NCBI GenBank assembly: GCA_002372015.1
Contig: DFIA01000058.1
Location: 1 to 23,560, forward strand
Source: Bacteroidales bacterium UBA3709
Lineage (GTDB): Bacteria; Bacteroidota; Bacteroidia; Bacteroidales; UBA932
Reading direction: 5' to 3'
DNA: 23,560 nucleotides
Below the pieces are notes generated by a model, which was given only the letters and a program-made list of their open reading frames with translations, did no database searches and was not told where the DNA came from. Of the stretch, positions 1 to 6,784 are shown piece by piece (the first letter of the stretch is position 1; each line of letters opens with the position of its first letter). The translations under genes were made by a program, and so were the position numbers.

Positions 1-11
1 TCCTTGCGTTT

Positions 12-101
12 TCGGGTTTTCTTTGTAGAATTTTCCATTCCTTTTCCACAGATTTAGTTAGGGGTTTTTGCAGAATTTTCTACTGTTTTTCTGCAGATTT
101 A
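12..101 (-). repeat. Two 45-bp imperfect tandem repeats, possible relic of a lysine-rich coding sequence
   Basis: Read on the minus strand, 101-57 and 56-12 both begin TAAATCTG and agree at 29 of their first 37 bases. A third partial copy starts near 112 on the plus strand (TTTGCAG again at 45-bp spacing). The period is 15 codons. In one minus frame the units read roughly KSAEKQ-stop-KILQK and KSVEKEWKILQRK, so the TAG of one copy (plus 80-82) sits exactly where the other has TGG (plus 35-37). This fits a decayed repeat-coding segment whose remainder lies left of the window. It could equally be simple A-rich low-complexity DNA. No start codon is visible. Confidence 0.45.
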
Positions 102-525
102 TTCAGGCGTCTTTGCAGCTTCTCTGCTCCTATTTTCACTTTTTTCAGCAGACTTTTCGGTAGTTTTCGATGCTTCTATATATTTAAAAAGACTTCATAG
201 CTCAGGGCTTTGTGTCTTTCTGTTTTCCGTAATCTTTTTTTCGCTTTTAGATATACCGGTTTTGCTCTTTGCATTAGCATATTCCGGGTGTTTCATGTTG
301 TATTCCGTGGGCCCTTCATAGGTCTTCGGGCGGTGCGTTGTTTCCTGCCTCTTTCGCTGTTGTGCCCTTTGGCACAGTTGCGTTGGGGCAGGGGCATCGT
401 GCTTGCTACAACAGGCAAGCAGACACATTGTATGCAAACTCTGCACAAACACAGCACAGATCAGCGAACATATCTGCGAATATGTGCGACTGCCGCATGA
501 ATAAATAAACACATTTAGATACATC

Positions 526-610
526 AATAACTCAGATAGATAACGTAAGCAAATAACCCAGACAAATAACTCAGACAAATAACCAAAGCAAATAACAAAC
601 AATAACAAAC
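526..610. repeat. Degenerate 10-14-bp tandem repeats in front of the lipoprotein gene
   Basis: Three 13-bp units follow one another: AAATAACCCAGAC (551-563), AAATAACTCAGAC (564-576) and AAATAACCAAAGC (577-589). Shorter relatives follow, AAATAACAAAC (590-600) and AATAACAAAC (601-610), and a related copy, AATAACTCAGATAG (526-539), precedes them. The tract ends 28 bases before the ATG of the lipoprotein gene, so it lies in its promoter or untranslated leader. Copy-number change here could alter expression, which is inference. Confidence 0.75.
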
Positions 611-638
611 AATATATTATCATAAAACAGTTATCGAT

Positions 639-3600
639 ATGAAACACATTGTATTCAGACAATTTTTCAGAGATTTTTGTTCAGCTGCGATTTATCCGGC
701 TGTGTTTCTTTTATCAGTAGCCCTGCTTGTACTTTTATCTGCGGGCTGCAGCCGTGATGACGAAGTTTCCGGCAAAAAGATTGGGAAAGGCGGTGCCGTG
801 CAGTTTACTGCCACCGGCGGCACACCTTCTGCAATAACTAAGTCTTCTGCAGGTTCTTCTGCAATAACTAAGTCTTCCGGATTTTCAGCGGATGCTCTTA
901 GTTCTGCCGCTTCTCTTTCAGGCTTAGGCGAGATTGACGAAGCAGAACAGACCTATACTATTTACTACGACTTTGAGAAGGGTGAGAATGTAGAACCTCC
1001 TCAAAGTGATCTGTCTCACGACTCTGCCGACAACCTTACCCAGAGTTCCGACACCAAGTTCAGCGGTGAGGTATTTAGTATAACCAGCGGCTATGTTGAG
1101 CGTTTAGACTGGGTTGCTGGTGACAAACTCACCATATTTGAATGTGTGAACGGCGAATATTCCAATTACGAAGTAAAGACTGTGAGCTCTGGCAGCAGTG
1201 TTGAACAGAGCAAGGCCTCTCTTGTTCCTGTTACAGGCAACGGCCTTCAGTGGCACGATGGTGCCGACCACAAGTTCGTTGCCATGTATCCATCCATAGA
1301 CGATTTAGGCATATCTTCTCCAACAACAACCTATGCCTCCACTTCATCTTCATATTCAGCCACTATAAATGGTTATTATACAGTTATTCCTCACAATCAG
1401 TACTGTACCAGGGTGGAAGGTGGGCGTACCTACAAGAGTCAAGGAAAAGAAGACAAGGAAGAGAACTACTATGCTCCTGATATGAAGTATGGCCGTATGG
1501 TTGCCAGCGTAGGAGTAGCATCCTCAGATGTTCCCCAAAACAATCTTTCCCTTGCCTTCTACCCACAGTTCAGCAGTGTTGAGGTAAAACTTTTCAAGCC
1601 TGCAGCCTTTTCTTTCAACACTGTTAAATTAAAGCGTGCGAGGTTGATAGGCGGCACAGGAGCGGCAACAGACCTCCTCTTTGCAAGAGGCCAACCTGTT
1701 TTATCCCGTAGGGCTCGAGCTGCTGATTTTGCCACAACCCTCACTTCCGATCCTTTGGGTGGTACCATAACTTATTCTGGCGGCAACACTGTTGAGACCG
1801 ATTATATATACCTGTATTTCAAAGATACTGACGATTCAGATTTAGAGCCTGTTCTTGAAGAATACGAAACTTCCGGAGCTAAACCTCTTAGTTTTACTTT
1901 TCTTGTATTTCCGTCTGATAATATAACCCAATTGCGACTTGAACTGTTGATTATCGTAGATGGTGTTGAAGTTTTACGAACCCTTAATCTTAGGGGTCCT
2001 AATGGCTGGATAGATCTTCCTGCAGGCAAGAAGCTTACCATCACCAATATGCAGTCTGCCGTTGCAGACCTTACTCCTTTGACAGTTGAGCCAATAGAAG
2101 CAGGTACTACCACCATTACCATCAACAACCCTAATGGTTTAACATACAAATATTCTATAGATGGTGCTGCTAAGGTAAGTTCTACTGCTAATCCGGTTAC
2201 GATTACCGCTAGTCAGGGGGATAAGGTAGCTTTGTATCAAAACAGTCCAACTGCACTGTGGGGCTCAACAGCATCATCAGGTGTAATAAATTTCAGCAAG
2301 CAGTGCTATGTTTATGGTAATGTGATGAGCCTTGCTACAGAGACTTCATATCCAAATAGAAAGGTGACAGTGGCACAACAATTCCGTTATTTGTTCCGAA
2401 ACAACACCAATCTCCGTACTGATCCTGATAGGCCAATAGTTTTACCGGCCACCACATTGGCAAATCTTTGCTACAGTTATATGTTCTCAGGTTGCACTGG
2501 TATGGAACATGCTCCGGCATTGCCGGCGACTAGCCTTGGGGTAAGTTGTTACAGTTGGATGTTCGACGGCTGCACAGGCCTGAAGAGTGCACCAGAGTTG
2601 CCAGCCTCTAGAATGGCGGATCACTGCTACAACAGTATGTTTAAAAACTGTACTAGCCTTGAAACAGCTCCTGAATTGAGAGCGGATGTTCTGGCGGCTT
2701 ATTGCTACAGAGGAATGTTTGAAGGATGCACAAATTTAAAAACTCCACCGCCCTATATAGGTTACTTTTACTCTTCAATGAAGGAATATAGCTGCGACAG
2801 AATGTTCTTTAACTGTCAAAAACTCGAAACAACACCAGAGTTGCCCGTTGTAGCACTGGCGGCTTACTGCTATCGATGGATGTTTGCTGAGTGCGGGAAT
2901 TTGACAACACCGCCAACCTTGCCTGCGGAAGACCTAGAATCTAATTGCTATTCTTTTATGTTCCAGAGATGCACAAGTCTGACATCTTTGCCTGAATTGC
3001 GTGCGACTCGCATGGCAGATCATTGTTACAATCACATGTTCGATAGTTGTACTGTCTTGACTACTATACCTGAAGAATATTTAAAGTCAGAAGAACTTGC
3101 TAAAGCGTGCTACAACGGTATGTTCGCCCAATGTCTAAATCTGGAAAACGCTCCAAAATTACCTGCAACTACATTGGCTGATAGTTGTTATAGAGCAATG
3201 TTCTATAATTGCCCAAAACTGACAACTGCTCCAGAATTGCCTGCACGCACAATGGCCAGGAATAGCTACGGTGGTATGTTCGGATATTCTGGCTTAACCT
3301 CAGTCCCTGAGTTACCTGCAACTACATTGGCAGATAGTTGCTATAGAGGAATGTTCAATAATTGCAAGGGCTTGACAACAGTACCATCTGATTTGCTACA
3401 GGTAACGGATTTAAAAACTGGATGCTATAGATCTATGTTTTTAGGTTGCTCTAGATTGAACAATGTTCCTGAGTTGCCTGCAACAGTTTCAGCAAAAGAG
3501 TGCTACTACCAGATGTTTCAAAACTGTTCAAGCCTTAACTATATAAAATGTATGCTGACAGATATGTCAGCCACAGACTGTCTTTATAACTGGGTTGATG

Positions 3601-4556
3601 GTGTTGCTTCTACTGGTACTTTTGTTAAGCATCCGGATGCAAAGGTTGCCACAACGGCCAGCACAGACACTTGGGCCTACCCTAGCAGTAGCGGCATTCC
3701 TGACGGCTGGCTTGTGGAAACGGCTTCTAACTTTACAGAGAAGAATTTTACTGTATCTGCAGACGGCAAGAAGGTTGAGTTTTCTCCGGGCAATCTTCAG
3801 GCAGTGATACTAAGGGCCAATTCAGCCCAAAGTGCCCGCTGGCAGTTTGCCGACAATCAGTATGATTATCCAAGCAGAGCAAATTACGATCCTTACAGTG
3901 CAGCTGCAGGTACAACTGTGGATTTGTTTATGCATCCTGAAAGCTCTAACGGTGACTTCGCCTTCGGCCTACCGATTCGCAATGGATATTCCCCTCAGAC
4001 CTTTAATTTTGCCGACTGGGGTGAGCATCTTAATATTTATCCTAACAGCACCTCATCCACACCTTATCCTCCCAATACCTACCGCACCCTGAAACAGGAA
4101 GAGTTGGTTTGTCTTCTTAAGACAAGAGAAAGTGGTGCTACTGTTGGTGGTACTAATAATGCCCGTTATTCACTTGTTAAACTTCTCATGGCTGATGGCA
4201 CGACTACGAGAGCAGGTCTGCTGATTTACCCGGATGGTTTTACTTGGGACGCAAACACAATGGGTGCTGTCCCTAATGTTAATTCATCAACAGTTGCTAC
4301 TGTTCCTTATACTCTTGCACAGTTTGCGGCAATGGAGTCAGCGGGTGTTATCTTCCTTCCTGCTGCGGGCTTCTGCTACTACGGTCACGGTTACGACTTT
4401 GTTAATTCTAACGGTTATTACTGGGCGGCCGGCGTTCTCAGTGACAATAGCCTCGGCGCCCACAGTTTGTACTTCAATATGGGTCTCATGCAGGCTGACT
4501 ACAACTCCTACCGTTACTACGGTCATGCTGTTCGCCTTGTTAAGGATAAAAATTAG
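639..4556 (+). CDS. Giant surface lipoprotein: fimbrillin-like N-terminus, BspA-type Cys/Leu repeats, C-type-lectin-like C-terminus
   Basis: This 1305-residue protein has a signal peptide ending in a lipobox (LSAGC, lipidated Cys37). The following S-R-D-D-E resembles the acidic export signal of Bacteroidota surface lipoproteins. Residues about 45-480 look like the fimbrillin/Mfa-like family (a W-x-x-GD-x-L-T-I-F segment, then an FVAMYP strand). A short Ig-like linker follows at about 486-560. From about 590 to 985 there are about fifteen 26-residue repeats of the form MFxxCxxLxxAPELPAxxLAxxCYxx, like BspA/DUF285 leucine-rich repeats. A spacer ending SSGIPDGW precedes a C-terminal domain (about 1030-1305) of FISUMP or C-type-lectin type, with GYYW and RYYGHAVRLV near the end. 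A 22-bp direct repeat (826-847 and 856-877) duplicates SAITKSS near the N-terminus. Likely role is adhesion or ligand binding at the cell surface; the ligand is unknown. It is monocistronic, with a hairpin downstream. Confidence 0.85.
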   Translation: MKHIVFRQFFRDFCSAAIYPAVFLLSVALLVLLSAGCSRDDEVSGKKIGKGGAVQFTATGGTPSAITKSSAGSSAITKSSGFSADALSSAASLSGLGEIDEAEQTYTIYYDFEKGENVEPPQSDLSHDSADNLTQSSDTKFSGEVFSITSGYVERLDWVAGDKLTIFECVNGEYSNYEVKTVSSGSSVEQSKASLVPVTGNGLQWHDGADHKFVAMYPSIDDLGISSPTTTYASTSSSYSATINGYYTVIPHNQYCTRVEGGRTYKSQGKEDKEENYYAPDMKYGRMVASVGVASSDVPQNNLSLAFYPQFSSVEVKLFKPAAFSFNTVKLKRARLIGGTGAATDLLFARGQPVLSRRARAADFATTLTSDPLGGTITYSGGNTVETDYIYLYFKDTDDSDLEPVLEEYETSGAKPLSFTFLVFPSDNITQLRLELLIIVDGVEVLRTLNLRGPNGWIDLPAGKKLTITNMQSAVADLTPLTVEPIEAGTTTITINNPNGLTYKYSIDGAAKVSSTANPVTITASQGDKVALYQNSPTALWGSTASSGVINFSKQCYVYGNVMSLATETSYPNRKVTVAQQFRYLFRNNTNLRTDPDRPIVLPATTLANLCYSYMFSGCTGMEHAPALPATSLGVSCYSWMFDGCTGLKSAPELPASRMADHCYNSMFKNCTSLETAPELRADVLAAYCYRGMFEGCTNLKTPPPYIGYFYSSMKEYSCDRMFFNCQKLETTPELPVVALAAYCYRWMFAECGNLTTPPTLPAEDLESNCYSFMFQRCTSLTSLPELRATRMADHCYNHMFDSCTVLTTIPEEYLKSEELAKACYNGMFAQCLNLENAPKLPATTLADSCYRAMFYNCPKLTTAPELPARTMARNSYGGMFGYSGLTSVPELPATTLADSCYRGMFNNCKGLTTVPSDLLQVTDLKTGCYRSMFLGCSRLNNVPELPATVSAKECYYQMFQNCSSLNYIKCMLTDMSATDCLYNWVDGVASTGTFVKHPDAKVATTASTDTWAYPSSSGIPDGWLVETASNFTEKNFTVSADGKKVEFSPGNLQAVILRANSAQSARWQFADNQYDYPSRANYDPYSAAAGTTVDLFMHPESSNGDFAFGLPIRNGYSPQTFNFADWGEHLNIYPNSTSSTPYPPNTYRTLKQEELVCLLKTRESGATVGGTNNARYSLVKLLMADGTTTRAGLLIYPDGFTWDANTMGAVPNVNSSTVATVPYTLAQFAAMESAGVIFLPAAGFCYYGHGYDFVNSNGYYWAAGVLSDNSLGAHSLYFNMGLMQADYNSYRYYGHAVRLVKDKN
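826..877 (+). repeat. 22-bp direct repeat, 30-bp period, inside the lipoprotein gene
   Basis: The 22 bases at 826-847 recur identically at 856-877. The 30-bp period keeps the frame and duplicates the peptide SAITKSS just after the lipidated N-terminus, in the flexible tether. In-frame slippage would only change tether length. Confidence 0.8.
2481..3590 (+). repeat. About fifteen tandem 78-bp (26-residue) coding repeats, BspA/DUF285-like
   Basis: Residues 615 to about 984 of the lipoprotein repeat the pattern MF-x2-C-x2-L ... P-x-LPA-x2-LA-x2-CY. Most units are 26 residues; a few are 25, 28 or 29. DNA identity between neighbouring copies is uneven. Those near 3145-3240 and 3305-3380 share long stretches (CCTGCAACTACATTGG in both), suggesting recent duplication or gene conversion, while others are diverged. 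Confidence 0.85.
4368..4541 (+). other. Candidate variable-region-like segment of a C-type-lectin fold (DGR target-like)
   Basis: Residues 1244-1301 run from GFCYYGHG to GHAVRLV. 52 of the 58 codons end in C or T, and many are of NNC/NNT type (TTC, TAC, CAC, GGC, CTC, GCC, GAC, TCC, AGC). That is the codon set expected from adenine mutagenesis of AAC/AAT codons in a template repeat. The framework (GYYW, L-x-F-N, RYYG, AVR-V at the extreme C-terminus) fits lectin-fold DGR target proteins and also the non-DGR FISUMP family. No template repeat or reverse transcriptase is in the window, so the call is tentative. Confidence 0.35.
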
Positions 4557-4630
4557 ACGCCATTGGCGCATATTACAGATTAATAAAATAGCAGACCAAT
4601 AACAATAAGATATGCGTTAAACAACTTGAG

Positions 4631-4680
4631 AGCCCTGCCGATGCAGCTTGCTGCGAAGTGGCAGGGCTTTTGTTTGTTTT
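4631..4680 (+). terminator. Nested hairpin plus T-rich tract after the lipoprotein gene
   Basis: AGCCCTGCC (4631-4639) pairs with GGCAGGGCT (4660-4668), a perfect 9-bp stem. Inside it GCAGC (4643-4647) pairs with GCTGC (4650-4654). The sequence then runs TTTTGTTTGTTTTT. The position, 75 bases after the stop codon, and the T-rich tail fit an intrinsic terminator. Confidence 0.75.
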
Positions 4681-4778
4681 TGCGATGTAAAGAGGCAGGC
4701 GGTTAGGGTGCAATGGGAATGAATTGCCCTCAAGCGGCTGTGCTTTTCTTGGTACTTACTGTGTTTAGTTTTTTTAAT

Positions 4779-4786
4779 TATATTTG
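4779..4786 (+). promoter_or_regulatory. Putative -7 element (TATATTTG) for the outer-membrane barrel gene
   Basis: TATATTTG matches the Bacteroidota -7 consensus TAnnTTTG exactly and lies 35 bases before the ATG at 4822. A clear -33 TTTG at the right spacing is not visible, so only the -7 half is supported. Confidence 0.45.
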
Positions 4787-4821
4787 CGGTTCAGTTGATA
4801 AAGGCTTATAAAACAGAAACT

Positions 4822-5430
4822 ATGAAGAAAATATTATTTGCATTTTGCTCATTATTCATATTCTCTGCAACTTTTTCTACGGCTACATTAGCCCAGGATA
4901 ATTTGAATTTGCCTGGCTTTCACGATCTTTCTATGTCTGCCGGGTATGGGAGCAGTATGCAGTATATCAGCAGTTATACAAAGGTGATAAGTGGCTATCC
5001 GAGCTATGAATCTACTGATTTTAGATTTGCGCCAACTGTAACAGCCGAATACGCCTATAGGTTGAATAAAACGTTTGCGGTTGGGGCTTTTATTTCTGTT
5101 CAGACTGCCAAGTCTATTATAAAGAATGAGGGTTTTAGTAATACAAAGGCCAGTGATTATTGGTATTCTTTATTGCCTCAGGTTAGATGTTATTGGTATT
5201 CCGATAGGAGAAAAAATGTTTACTCTAAGGCTGCTGTTGGATTATCTGCAAGGAGAAATAAATATGTTAATACTAACGATATTGTGGAGAGATTCAAGCA
5301 CTTTGATGTAGCTTGGCATGTTTCTGCAATTGGGTTTGAGTATGGCGAAACTGTCTGTGGTTTTGCAGAGGCCGGTTTTGGAACTCAGGGTTTTGTTTTG
5401 GCCGGCGTTAGAATAAAATTTTCTCTATAA
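4822..5430 (+). CDS. Putative small outer-membrane beta-barrel protein
   Basis: I chose the ATG at 4822 (202 residues) because it opens a clean signal peptide: MKK, a hydrophobic stretch rich in F, L and A, then a likely cleavage after TLAQ. An upstream in-frame start at 4795 would add nine residues that spoil this layout and lies close to the promoter element. The mature part alternates polar and aromatic residues in strands (for example FAVGAFISVQTA and FVLAGVRIKFSL) and ends in a strand finishing F-S-L, as in eight-stranded barrels of the OmpA/OmpW or OMP_b-brl type. The exact family is not recognised and the function is unknown. It is flanked by a hairpin on each side, so probably monocistronic. 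Confidence 0.65.
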   Translation: MKKILFAFCSLFIFSATFSTATLAQDNLNLPGFHDLSMSAGYGSSMQYISSYTKVISGYPSYESTDFRFAPTVTAEYAYRLNKTFAVGAFISVQTAKSIIKNEGFSNTKASDYWYSLLPQVRCYWYSDRRKNVYSKAAVGLSARRNKYVNTNDIVERFKHFDVAWHVSAIGFEYGETVCGFAEAGFGTQGFVLAGVRIKFSL

Positions 5431-5442
5431 ATCTATTAAATA

Positions 5443-5476
5443 ATAGGGGTTGCCAAAGCATTTTGGTAACCCCTAT
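5443..5476. terminator. Bidirectional hairpin between convergent genes
   Basis: ATAGGGGTTGCCAAA (5443-5457) pairs with TTTGGTAACCCCTAT (5462-5476) around a GCAT loop, 15 pairs with one G-T wobble. It lies between the barrel gene (+) and the DUF1015 gene (-) and probably ends transcription from both sides, although neither flank has a long T run. Confidence 0.75.
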
Positions 5477-5528
5477 ACATTAAAAGATTTATATCCTAAA
5501 AGACTTATAGCCTATTGGAATAGTACTG

Positions 5529-6779
5529 CTATTTGAAGTCGGCAAGCGAGTGAATTGTAATTCCGCTTCTGAGTTTAGGCTCAAACCAAGTGGTTTTTGG
5601 CGGCATTATATTGCCGGTGTCTGCTATGGTTATGAGCTGACGCATAGATACGGGATACAGCGCAAAGGCGGCTGCCATTTCTCCACTATCTACTCTCTTT
5701 TTCAGTTCGCCTAAACCTCTTATTCCGCCTACAAAATCAATTCTCTTACTGGTTCTGAGATCTTTAATATCTAAAAGTTTATCTGCTATAAAGTCTGAGA
5801 ATACAGAAACATCCAAAACCTTGATAGGATCGTTATCGTTGTATGTGCCCGGTTTTGCAGTGAGTGAATACCATTCTCCTCCTATATACATAGAGAAGTT
5901 GTGTAGTTTTGAAGGAGTGTAGATTTCTGCTCCTTTCTTTTCTACAGTAAAGTACTCGCCAAGTTTTGCTATGAACTCTTCTTGGCTCATGCCATTAAGG
6001 TCTTTAACAACGCGGTTGTAATCGATTATCTTAAGCTGGCTTTCTGGGAATACTACGGCCATAAAGTAGTTGTACTCCTCTTTTCCGGTGTGGTTTGGAT
6101 TTTGAGCTTTTTTCTCTGCTCCCACTCTGCCGGCAGCTGCTGTACGATGGTGTCCGTCTGCTACATAGAAAGCCGGTATTGTGGAGAAAATTTCTGTAAT
6201 ACGTGCTATTGTGGCATCATTATCTATAACCCACATTGTGTGGCCAAAACCATCTTCTGCTACAAAGTCGTACTCAGGGGCTTTGCTCTTAACTACGTTT
6301 TCTACAATAGCATTTATTTCTGCATTGTCTGGATATGCAAAGAATACAGGTTCCAAGTTGGCATTCTGGATTCTTACATGAATCATTCTGTCATCTTCTT
6401 TCTCCTTGCGGGTAAGTTCATGCTTTTTGATAGCACCGTTCATGTAATCATCTGTATTTGCACAAACTACAAGACCATACTGGGTGCGGCCATCCATGGT
6501 TTGAGCATATACGTAGTATTGTTCTTTTTTATCTTGAACAAGCCATCCGTTTTCTTGCCACTTCTTGAAGTTCTCCACTGCTTTGTCGTAGGTCTTCTGC
6601 TCATGTTCATCTGCGATAGGGGTAAAATCTATCTCAGGTTTGATTATATGCAGCAGAGATTTTTCTCCGGCTTCTGCCTGAGCTTCCTGAGAGTTGAGCA
6701 CATCGTAAGGACGTGAGGCAACTTCTTTAACTATTTCTTTTGGCGGGCGTATAGCCGCAAATGGTTTTACTTTTACCAT
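5529..6779 (-). CDS. DUF1015 family protein, last gene of the serine operon
   Basis: The 416-residue product has the hallmarks of DUF1015 (PF06245 by recall): an N-terminal KVKPFAAIRPP segment, SRPYDVLNS near residue 22, and a strongly conserved YVADGHHRTAAA block with DGHHR at about 208-212. The family is about 400-430 residues, so this copy is full length. No biochemical role is firmly assigned to the family. Its start lies 5 bases after the serA stop codon, and serC-serA-DUF1015 is a gene order I know from Bacteroidota, which suggests a role in serine or phosphoserine metabolism; that is inference. No signal peptide is seen, so it is cytosolic. Confidence 0.85.
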   Translation of the reverse strand: MVKVKPFAAIRPPKEIVKEVASRPYDVLNSQEAQAEAGEKSLLHIIKPEIDFTPIADEHEQKTYDKAVENFKKWQENGWLVQDKKEQYYVYAQTMDGRTQYGLVVCANTDDYMNGAIKKHELTRKEKEDDRMIHVRIQNANLEPVFFAYPDNAEINAIVENVVKSKAPEYDFVAEDGFGHTMWVIDNDATIARITEIFSTIPAFYVADGHHRTAAAGRVGAEKKAQNPNHTGKEEYNYFMAVVFPESQLKIIDYNRVVKDLNGMSQEEFIAKLGEYFTVEKKGAEIYTPSKLHNFSMYIGGEWYSLTAKPGTYNDNDPIKVLDVSVFSDFIADKLLDIKDLRTSKRIDFVGGIRGLGELKKRVDSGEMAAAFALYPVSMRQLITIADTGNIMPPKTTWFEPKLRSGITIHSLADFK

Positions 6780-6784
6780 ATTTC

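Larger units (their letters stand above)
1..638. other. Non-coding leader region with two kinds of degenerate repeat
   Basis: No convincing gene lies in these 638 bases. A plus frame (210-500) and a minus frame (195-662) stay open, but both have unnatural composition. The minus one gets its hydrophobic stretch from the 13-bp repeats at 551-589 and runs into the start of the lipoprotein gene on the other strand. The left end (12-163) carries a 45-bp imperfect repeat. The right end (526-610) carries short tandem repeats close to the lipoprotein start. I found no exact TAnnTTTG promoter element just before 639, so the promoter of the lipoprotein is not located. Confidence 0.6.

Noticed and set aside
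465..490. ACATAT...ATATGT inverted repeat and short GCGA direct repeats
   Set aside because: A six-pair stem in AT-rich non-coding DNA is expected by chance, and nothing ties it to a gene or operator.
195..662. Minus-strand 155-codon open frame
   Set aside because: Its hydrophobic part comes from the 13-bp repeats, it overlaps the lipoprotein start on the other strand, and it resembles no known protein.
3595..4602. Three overlapping plus-strand frames (3595, 3832 and 4234 starts) and a minus frame at 4338-4571
   Set aside because: All are out of frame with the C-terminal domain of the lipoprotein and are low-complexity shadows rich in Leu and Thr.
5982..6716. Plus-strand 244-codon frame rich in Cys, Phe and Tyr
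   Set aside because: It lies entirely antisense to the well-supported DUF1015 gene and looks like the complement of its codon usage.
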